Source of the DNA: an uncultured Ruminococcus sp.
GTDB lineage: Bacteria > Bacillota > Clostridia > Oscillospirales > Ruminococcaceae
Assembly: GCF_934476685.1 (NCBI RefSeq)
Contig: NZ_CAKSNX010000022.1
Span: 1 to 11,671, forward strand
Reading direction: 5' to 3'
DNA length: 11,671 bases
Shown: positions 7,310 through 11,671 of the stretch, piece by piece
How the letters are laid out: each line of letters starts with the position of its first letter
How positions within the stretch are numbered: position 1 is the stretch's first letter
Made by a program: the position numbers and the translations under genes
The notes under the pieces: generated by a model
Databases searched by the model: none
What the model saw: only the letters and a program-made list of their open reading frames with translations
What the model was told of the DNA's origin: nothing

Positions 7310-7537
7310 ATTGATATAATTTACAACCTCCGTGTGGGTGATATTCACTCCGCCGAGTTCTCTGACGAGTTCAACAAGTTCTGTATTCCCTTTGAGGATT
7401 CTCTGGGATAGGAGCAGATTGATGTATTCCACAAAATCCTCGACTGCGTGAGCGATACATCTGCCGCTGAAATGAGGGCTGCTTACAAGGTCGGCTTCAA
7501 GGACAGCGTGGCTTTGATGAGAGAGGTTCAGGAGTAA
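7307..7537 (+). pseudogene. Small protein gene interrupted by an in-frame amber codon
   Basis: ATG 7307 with AAAAGGG about 8 nt upstream opens a frame of 76 sense-or-stop codons ending at TAA 7535. Codon 35 is TAG (7409-7411). The frame on both sides looks coding: it starts MIDIIYNLRVGDIHSAEF and, after the stop, continues EQIDVFHKILDCVSDTSAAE to a C-terminus containing KVGFKDSVALMREV. One C-to-T change from CAG (Gln) or G-to-A from TGG would explain the stop. The overall pattern faintly resembles small DUF6809-like proteins of mobile elements, but this is uncertain. A strong terminator follows directly, so the unit looks like a once-functional gene. A sequencing error or amber readthrough cannot be excluded from the sequence alone. 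Confidence 0.65.
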
Positions 7538-7561
7538 TCACATATACCTACTATGGAAATT

Positions 7562-7600
7562 GTCTTATCCCTGTGATACGGGGATAAGACTTTTTCATTT
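7562..7600 (+). terminator. Strong intrinsic terminator
   Basis: GTCTTATCCC (7562-7571) pairs perfectly with GGGATAAGAC (7581-7590) around a 9-nt loop, followed by TTTTTCATTT. It closes the amber-broken gene and insulates the regulator operon. Confidence 0.92.
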
Positions 7601-7610
7601 CAATAGGCTT

Positions 7611-7627
7611 CTACAAATAATTTGTAG
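7611..7627. promoter_or_regulatory. Palindrome upstream of the wHTH regulator promoter
   Basis: CTACAAATAATTTGTAG has perfect 7-bp arms around TAA. It ends 30 bp before the -35 box of the regulator operon, a position suitable for an operator or activator site. It might be bound by the winged-helix protein encoded next (inference). Confidence 0.5.
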
Positions 7628-7657
7628 AGTACAATTATAAACTTTCTGTGAACACTA

Positions 7658-7686
7658 TTGACTATTATCATTTTTAAGAATATAAT
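7658..7686 (+). promoter_or_regulatory. Sigma-A promoter of the wHTH-CPBP-hydrolase operon
   Basis: TTGACT (7658-7663), a 17-nt spacer and TATAAT (7681-7686) match the housekeeping consensus at 11 of 12 positions. The start of transcription would lie near 7693, giving a leader of about 20 nt. Confidence 0.88.
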
Positions 7687-7711
7687 ATACATTGAGAAAG
7701 GTGGTCATGCA

Positions 7712-8218
7712 ATGAAACTATCCGATGTTATTACAAACCCCATAAGGATGAAAATCATGCAGTTTCTCCAGATCAAGAGCGAAGCAACGACCAAGCAGAT
7801 ATGCGAGGAATTGCACGATGTTCCACAGCCTACGCTTTATCGTCATATCAATTATCTTCTGAAAGAAGAAGTTTTGATCGTCAAGGAAGAACGAAAGGTG
7901 CGGGGAAGCTTGGAAAGGCTTTTAGCACTTAACGAAGCTAAATTTACTGAAAATATAGATATAGCTGACAGTGCCTATCAGTTTCTCATGGCACTGTATG
8001 GCAGTTTCCAAAGATACAGCGATAAAGAAAATGCAGATCCGTTTGCTGATATGTTGTCCTTGCGTACCTATATGCTTACTCTGACCGATGAAAGCTATGA
8101 AAATCTCTTTAAGGAGATAAGAGAAATAATAGGTAAATATTCAGAGCCGGAGGAAGGCGGAAAAAGCAGGAGCTTTTCGGTCATCTCAGCACCCGTTGCA
8201 AAGGAGGAAAAGAAATGA
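7712..8218 (+). CDS. ArsR-like winged-helix transcriptional regulator
   Basis: 168 residues. ATG 7712 follows AAAGGTGG at 7 nt; an in-frame TTG at 7658 is the promoter -35 box and cannot be the start. Residues 1-70 are a winged helix: MKLSDVITNPIRMKIMQFL, then TTKQICEEL, and the recognition helix in PQPTLYRHINYLLKEEVL, followed by a wing with KEERKVRG. This is the ArsR/HTH_20 type. Residues about 80-145 are helical and probably serve dimerisation or ligand sensing; no metal-binding Cys cluster is visible. The tail (150-168) is charged and likely disordered. The stop overlaps the CPBP start (ATGA), so the two are co-translated. Its likely role is control of this operon, possibly through the palindrome at 7611-7627. 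Confidence 0.88.
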   Translation: MKLSDVITNPIRMKIMQFLQIKSEATTKQICEELHDVPQPTLYRHINYLLKEEVLIVKEERKVRGSLERLLALNEAKFTENIDIADSAYQFLMALYGSFQRYSDKENADPFADMLSLRTYMLTLTDESYENLFKEIREIIGKYSEPEEGGKSRSFSVISAPVAKEEKK

Positions 8219-8973
8219 CAAAATTCAGAAAGGCGTTATTATTCACATTATGCCTGATACCGTTTGCAGCTGTCGGCGGTTGGTTCACGGCTCAAATGTC
8301 CATAGCAAGTGTAGACGAAGAAGCGCTTGCAAATGCAATACAGCAGGTAGGAAGCAAGGAAATGGTCATGCTCTTAACGACGCTACAGACGGTTATTTAT
8401 GCCGTTATTTGTGGCTTTTTAGGATATATTGTTGCAGATAAAATCGGTCTTATCCGACCCTTTCAGCTTGCCAAAAAGGATACGCTTATCACACTGCTTG
8501 CAGGAGCGATATGCGGAATTATCGTGAGTGCCGATGCCTTTACCTTTGCAAATTGGATACCCGAGCTGGCAGACAGCTATGAGAACTCTAAGAGCTTTGA
8601 TACTCCCACATGGATCGCATCTATCCTGTATGGCGGTGTCATTGAGGAAGTTATGATGCGACTGTTCTTTATGAGCCTGATCGCATTAATTGGTTGGAAG
8701 CTGTTTTGTAAAAAAGAGGATGCTGTTCCTGAAAAGATACTTGTTGTCTCGAATATCACCGCTGCTGCATTGTTTGCTGCAGCACACCTCCCCTCAACAG
8801 CGCAAATCATAGGGCACCTAACTCCTATGCTCATTTTCAGAAGTTTTCTGATGAATGGTGCATTTGGTATCTTATTCGGCAGATTCTACCGAAAATACGG
8901 CATACAGTATGCGATGCTTGTACATATGCTGGCGCATATCGTCAGCAGAACGATTTGGCTTATCATTCTATGA
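8215..8973 (+). CDS. CPBP-family intramembrane glutamic endopeptidase
   Basis: 252-residue polytopic membrane protein, with hydrophobic segments near 8-28, 50-73, 92-110, 137-160, 176-192, 203-222 and 233-251. The catalytic motifs of the CPBP (ABI/Rce1-like) family are all present: EEVMMR at 144-149 (EExxxR), FAAAH at 187-191 (FxxxH), and H237-x3-H241 in HMLAH. GGAGG lies 7 nt before the ATG, which overlaps the regulator stop codon. CPBP proteins cleave membrane substrates, and in Firmicutes some serve bacteriocin maturation or self-immunity. The substrate here is unknown. Adjacent wHTH and hydrolase genes form a combination I recall from Clostridia chromosomes, so this operon was likely captured as a unit. 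Confidence 0.9.
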   Translation: MTKFRKALLFTLCLIPFAAVGGWFTAQMSIASVDEEALANAIQQVGSKEMVMLLTTLQTVIYAVICGFLGYIVADKIGLIRPFQLAKKDTLITLLAGAICGIIVSADAFTFANWIPELADSYENSKSFDTPTWIASILYGGVIEEVMMRLFFMSLIALIGWKLFCKKEDAVPEKILVVSNITAAALFAAAHLPSTAQIIGHLTPMLIFRSFLMNGAFGILFGRFYRKYGIQYAMLVHMLAHIVSRTIWLIIL

Positions 8974-8982
8974 GGTGAACCT

Positions 8983-9768
8983 ATGGATATCAAAGAAAAG
9001 AATATCACGATACAGGGCGAATATCCTATCGGTACAACGATCACTTATGATGACGAGAAGAAAAAATCTCCTGCTGTTGTCATCATCATGGGAACAGGAA
9101 AGCTTGACCGTGACGGAAATGGTTTCGGATTCCATTCCGATATATACAAAAGTCTGGCTCAGGCATTTGCGGAATGTGGCTATATATCCGCCCGTTATGA
9201 CAAGCGCGGAACACACGCTTCAGGTGGTAGTTTCAACAGTGCAGGACTTGAAGATGGCTGGGAAATATTTTTCAATACAATTAAGGATTGTGGATATGAT
9301 GTTGTGAGGGCATTTGGAGTTTTTAAGGCACATTCAGCACTCTGCGATTTGGGCCCAGTTGGTATTGTAATTGAAATTGCTCTTATAGGCACTTCTCTAA
9401 TTGTTGGAGACGCTTGCAGTGTCAGGGTAACTAATTCTATCAATGTGGGAATTACACAAGACATAGATCAAGCTATCTCCAGAAAATTTATGGATGGACA
9501 CCGAGGATATAATTCTGATGGTGAAATGATTGTTGCACTAACAGTTGAAGAGGAGAAAGATTTCACTAATCTTTTCATTTTTAATACTTTTGCTAAATGT
9601 TATGCTGAAAGAGAATATCTTAGATATTTAAATCAGGATAGATGGCTCATTTATAAGACAAGTTCAAGCAAATCCGAAGCTACTCGTAATATTACTGAAT
9701 TGAATGACATAATCTGCAAATATTGTAACTGTGAGATACCAATTGACAAGCAGATTAGTGTTTCCTAA
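8983..9768 (+). CDS. Chimeric ORF: truncated alpha/beta hydrolase joined to unknown C-terminal part
   Basis: 261 codons, starting at ATG 8983 with GAGGTG 5 nt upstream and 9 nt after the CPBP stop. Residues 1-89 are the N-terminus of a dienelactone-hydrolase-like alpha/beta hydrolase: AVVIIMGTGKLDRDGN, then FAECGYISARYDKRGTHAS. These are the oxyanion-side strand and the R-Y-D-x-R-G block. After SFNSAGL (about residue 89, nucleotide 9249) the expected helix and the nucleophile elbow (GHSxG) never appear. From there the DNA is visibly AT-richer and encodes an unrelated segment with a hydrophobic stretch at 124-142. After that come a soluble part, including DIDQAISRKFMDGHRGYNSD and EREYLRYLNQDRWLIYKT, and a Cys-rich end (ICKYCNCE). 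The protein therefore cannot be a working hydrolase. The second part is not recognised; it could be the 3' end of a different gene that has lost its start. The frame stays open through the join, so a fused protein could be made. A 13-nt gap separates it from the next gene. Confidence 0.7.
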   Translation: MDIKEKNITIQGEYPIGTTITYDDEKKKSPAVVIIMGTGKLDRDGNGFGFHSDIYKSLAQAFAECGYISARYDKRGTHASGGSFNSAGLEDGWEIFFNTIKDCGYDVVRAFGVFKAHSALCDLGPVGIVIEIALIGTSLIVGDACSVRVTNSINVGITQDIDQAISRKFMDGHRGYNSDGEMIVALTVEEEKDFTNLFIFNTFAKCYAEREYLRYLNQDRWLIYKTSSSKSEATRNITELNDIICKYCNCEIPIDKQISVS

Positions 9769-9781
9769 TAGGAGTAAACGT

Positions 9782-10216
9782 ATGCAGAAACAGGTAATAA
9801 TTGATGCTTTCTTATTGCTCCTGTTTGTTATATGTTGTGTTAAAAATGCAGTAAATTTGAATATTGCATTACATTTCTATCATGACATCAAAGATAAAGC
9901 ATATACACATTGTTATGCAGTAATTACCATGGCATATGGTATATCAAATCGCAATTATGATAGCAGAAAATACGCAAAAGCAAAATATAACATTGATGGA
10001 AAAGATATAACTGGAAAAATGGTTTGTTCATATGATTCCAGGGTAGAAAAAGGTGATAAAGTTTATATTATTGTTCCCCAAAACAACTTGAATATATTTG
10101 CTTTTTCAGAGAAACAAGTAAAAAATGCAGTCATGACTTATAGTGTTCTCACCTCATTTTTTGCTCTTTGCTTCATTACTATAGCTATTGCATGTGCTTA
10201 TCTATATATGAAATAG
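9782..10216 (+). CDS. DUF3592-like membrane protein
   Basis: 144 residues. ATG 9782 has AGGAG 7 nt upstream; an earlier in-frame GTG at 9731 lies inside the previous ORF and is not needed. Membrane segments at about 5-22 and 117-142 flank a soluble domain of about 90 residues. That domain contains KYNIDGKDITGK, then EKGDKVYIIV and PQNN, which resembles the DUF3592 pattern (Y-x-[VI]-D-G-K, then G-D-x-V-x-[VI], then P-x-N). The function of this family is unknown. Strong AT-richness matches the C-terminal half of the preceding ORF, suggesting the two arrived together, possibly as an effector and its membrane partner (inference). Confidence 0.65.
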   Translation: MQKQVIIDAFLLLLFVICCVKNAVNLNIALHFYHDIKDKAYTHCYAVITMAYGISNRNYDSRKYAKAKYNIDGKDITGKMVCSYDSRVEKGDKVYIIVPQNNLNIFAFSEKQVKNAVMTYSVLTSFFALCFITIAIACAYLYMK

Positions 10217-10328
10217 TCATATAACCATAGCCTACTGGTGCACCCGTTTTCCGTTCCGCATAAGTCATAATCAGAATTGTGGAGCATACCACAACAGGCA
10301 CAAACCCTATTGAAACTGAATAACCACA
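10217..10328. other. Non-coding stretch with a short inverted repeat
   Basis: No convincing gene is visible. TTGTGG (10277-10282) and CCACAA (10289-10294) form an inverted repeat around AGCATA. Base composition is less AT-rich than the gene before it. This may be a leftover junction from recombination, or a recombinase-related site; nothing firmer is visible. Confidence 0.3.
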
Positions 10329-10374
10329 AGCTCTCGGAAACGCTCTGTAAGCGTTTCTGAGGGCTTTTTCTTTT
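10329..10374 (+). terminator. Strong intrinsic terminator after the DUF3592-like gene
   Basis: A 16-bp stem from 10329 to 10365 (core GGAAACGCT/AGCGTTTCT, two G-U pairs) closes on a 5-nt loop CTGTA. TTTTTCTTTT follows on the plus strand. It ends the cargo operon. The minus-strand direction lacks a T tract, so it does not serve the recombinase. Confidence 0.88.
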
Positions 10375-10439
10375 CAGCGGTTAGTTTTCCGCTCCGCAAT
10401 GGTGGACGTCTCTGAGGGATATTTCCGTTCGCCAGACGG

Positions 10440-11033
10440 TCAAGCTGAGGTCTGCTCGGTGATGCCGTGAGTGATTTCATACTCACGCACACGACGGTAA
10501 AAGGTATTTGCCGACATACCCATTCTCCGCATAAAGTCCCTGCCAGTGATATTCTTCGACTTCCATTCCCCATAAAGCTGACCGAACCTTGTCCAGTCGG
10601 TGGGGATAGGCTTCCGCCCCGTATACTTGCCCTGTGCCTTAGCAATCTCGATGCCCTCACGCTGACGCTGTTTGAGTTGCTCTCTTTCAAGCTGAGAGAG
10701 TGCTGCAAATACGGTCAACATGAATTTGCCCGCAGGCGTGTCGGTGTCGATTTTCTCCTTGTGGCTGATGAGGGTAACACCCTTTTCGGTGAGAGTGTCA
10801 ATGATGTTCAGCAAGTCCTTCGTGGAGCGTCCTAAACGGCTGATACTCTCGATGTAAAGCGTATCGCCCTCACGCACATAGTCAAGCATAGCCCTGAGCT
10901 GTGGGCGGTCTTTATTCGCTCCCGAAATCTTCTCGGAGAAGATGCGGTCAACCTGATAGTCGCACATGATCTCCTGTTGTCTTGCTGTCTCCTGATGTTC
11001 GGTGGAAACTCTGATGTATCCGATTTTGCTCAT
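10440..11033 (-). CDS. Serine recombinase (resolvase/invertase family)
   Basis: 197 residues, the usual length of small serine resolvases. The catalytic serine is S10 in GYIRVSTEHQ, with R8 beside it. SRLGRST at 65-71 supplies the active-site arginines R66 and R69. DTPAGKFMLTVFAALSQLER around 98-117, followed by EQLKQRQREG, is the conserved helix-E region leading to the DNA-binding part. A helix-turn-helix sits at about 160-185 (ITGRDFMRRMGMSANTFYRR). The ATG is preceded by AAAGGA at about 10 nt. The family resolves cointegrates or inverts/excises segments between short sites. Its position inside the cargo suggests it helped assemble or resolve this region, but its sites are not identified. 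Confidence 0.93.
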   Translation of the reverse strand: MSKIGYIRVSTEHQETARQQEIMCDYQVDRIFSEKISGANKDRPQLRAMLDYVREGDTLYIESISRLGRSTKDLLNIIDTLTEKGVTLISHKEKIDTDTPAGKFMLTVFAALSQLEREQLKQRQREGIEIAKAQGKYTGRKPIPTDWTRFGQLYGEWKSKNITGRDFMRRMGMSANTFYRRVREYEITHGITEQTSA

Positions 11034-11068
11034 AGTTGTTGTTTCCTTTCTGTTGTATTGAGTTATGG

Positions 11069-11097
11069 TTGACTTTTTTGCGATGATGGTGTATAAT
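11069..11097 (+). promoter_or_regulatory. Sigma-A promoter of the small membrane protein
   Basis: TTGACT (11069-11074), a 17-nt spacer and TATAAT (11092-11097) lie 57 nt upstream of the ATG at 11154. The boxes and spacer length match the promoter at 7658-7686. It is divergent from the recombinase, whose start codon is 36 nt away. Confidence 0.87.
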
Positions 11098-11153
11098 TAT
11101 CGTATAAAACCAACTTGTCCTTATCATAAATATCCCTCTTGAGGTGATTGACA

Positions 11154-11480
11154 ATGGAACTGTCACAAATAATCCAAACGATTATTGTTGTATTCTTATT
11201 CGGTGTCATTTTACTCTACTTTGTCCTGTTATGTATTTATAAGAAAAAAGCGAATATTACGATAGTAAAGAAAAGAGTAAATACACACAAAGGTATGGAC
11301 TCTACTTTTTCAAAAGTACTATACTCAAATCACTACACAGTTGATTGCTATGTTAATAAATCAAGCAGATTGAAGACTCTTACTTGTGAAATGGATATGT
11401 ATAATCGTTTCAAGGAAGGTGAAAAGTATTACGTTCTGCTTGGGATTAACTCAATAATAAAAATCTTCCATAAAGTTTAG
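11154..11480 (+). CDS. Small single-TM protein, weakly like the DUF3592-type protein
   Basis: 108 residues. ATG 11154 follows GAGGTG at 7 nt; an in-frame TTG at 11148 is too close to that site. One N-terminal membrane segment (about 5-29) is followed by KKK and a soluble domain of about 75 residues. The end of that domain (TLTCEMDMYNRFKEGEKYYV, then INSIIKIF) is laid out like the soluble domain of the 144-residue protein at 9782-10216: a Cys, an acidic residue, then K-x-G-[DE]-K and a hydrophobic strand. No known family is assigned. It has its own strong promoter and terminator, so it is expressed as a single gene. Confidence 0.7.
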   Translation: MELSQIIQTIIVVFLFGVILLYFVLLCIYKKKANITIVKKRVNTHKGMDSTFSKVLYSNHYTVDCYVNKSSRLKTLTCEMDMYNRFKEGEKYYVLLGINSIIKIFHKV

Positions 11481-11503
11481 CTTTTACCTAAGTATTACAT
11501 ATT

Positions 11504-11536
11504 GGCAAGGAGAAACTCTCTCCCTGCCGTATTTTT
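11504..11536 (+). terminator. Intrinsic terminator after the small membrane protein
   Basis: GGCAAGGAGA (11504-11513) pairs with TCTCCCTGCC (11519-11528) with one mismatch around a 5-nt loop, followed by TATTTTTA. The T tract overlaps the stop codon of the convergent minus-strand gene. Confidence 0.85.
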
Positions 11537-11671
11537 ATTCAAGTGCATTTTTATTTCTGCGTTTTGCCTGTGTCCTCTGACGGCTTTTATCCCTCTCACG
11601 CTTCATCTGCTGTTCGTTGATGTACTGGCGCACCTGACGGGTGTATTTCTTCGCCGTTTCACGCTTAGTGA
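11535..11671 (-). CDS. C-terminal end of a very basic minus-strand protein (partial)
   Basis: The frame ending at TAA 11535-11537 is open to the right edge and gives 44 residues. It is rich in Lys, Arg and Gln: TKRETAKKYTRQVRQY, then KRERDKSRQRTQAKRRNK, ending ALE. The composition suggests a nucleic-acid-binding or membrane-proximal tail. In ICEs of this type the next gene upstream of Maff2 is a VirD4/TraG coupling protein or a PcfB-like protein, whose tails are often basic. This cannot be decided from 44 residues. Same orientation as the transfer operon suggests that backbone resumes here. Confidence 0.55.
   Translation of the reverse strand, partial: TKRETAKKYTRQVRQYINEQQMKRERDKSRQRTQAKRRNKNALE

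Noticed and set aside
7247..7432. 61-codon minus-strand frame starting near the cargo edge
   Set aside because: It is antisense to the amber-broken gene, whose ribosome-binding site, codon pattern and terminator favour the plus strand.
7658..7711. Upstream TTG start for the winged-helix regulator
   Set aside because: The TTG is the -35 box of the promoter, so it would not be in the transcript; ATG 7712 has a good ribosome-binding site.
8855..9307. 150-codon plus-strand frame across the CPBP/hydrolase boundary
   Set aside because: It is out of frame with both well-supported genes and has no recognisable domain.
10307..10835. Open frames on both strands overlapping the recombinase
   Set aside because: They are shadows of the recombinase gene, and the minus one also runs through a strong terminator hairpin.
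1..11671. CRISPR array, tRNA, rRNA or riboswitch
   Set aside because: No regularly spaced repeat series, clover-leaf or known aptamer pattern was seen on either strand when reading by eye.

Overview
The window looks like part of an integrative conjugative element (ICE) of the Tn1549/CTn type from a low-GC, gut-type Bacillota, probably a Clostridia or Ruminococcus-like host. The support is a minus-strand run of genes in the order expected for that family: Maff2 remnant, DNA methyltransferase-like protein, VirB6/TrbL-like membrane protein, PrgI-family protein, VirB4 ATPase and a CD1108-family protein. Promoters and Shine-Dalgarno sites are of the low-GC Gram-positive kind. The host name is inference, because no rRNA or housekeeping gene is present.

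Region 1 (1-7222, mostly minus strand) is the conjugation backbone. Read in transcription order, a broken Maff2 gene (7222-7121) precedes an NPPF-motif methyltransferase-like gene (6998-6429). Next come a polytopic VirB6/TrbL-like channel protein (6428-5478), a PrgI-family two-TM protein (5454-5077), the VirB4 motor ATPase (5014-2573) and a CD1108-family membrane protein running off the left edge (1831-1). Between virB4 and the CD1108-family gene, on the opposite strand, sits a complete Phd/YefM antitoxin plus PIN-domain toxin module. It has its own near-consensus promoter and two palindromes that look like an autoregulatory operator.

Region 2 (about 7223-11540, mostly plus strand) is accessory cargo. 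It starts with a small gene broken by an in-frame amber codon and closed by a strong terminator. A TTGACT-17-TATAAT promoter then drives an operon of a winged-helix regulator, a CPBP-family intramembrane protease and an alpha/beta-hydrolase gene. The hydrolase loses its family sequence after about residue 89 and continues in frame into an unrelated, AT-richer, unrecognised C-terminal part. A DUF3592-like membrane protein follows, then a strong terminator. A serine recombinase on the minus strand and a divergent small one-TM protein, with its own strong promoter and terminator, complete the cargo.

Region 3 (11535-11671) is the very basic C-terminal tail of a minus-strand gene entering from the right, possibly the resumption of ICE backbone.

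Taken together, the transfer genes encode parts of a Gram-positive type IV secretion apparatus, and the toxin-antitoxin pair would favour retention of the element. The cargo looks like a patchwork assembled by recombination: a truncated Maff2, an amber-broken gene, a chimeric hydrolase and an adjacent recombinase. The most unusual items are the chimeric hydrolase with its membrane-protein partner, the antisense toxin-antitoxin insertion inside the transfer operon, and the two similarly built small membrane proteins on either side of the recombinase.
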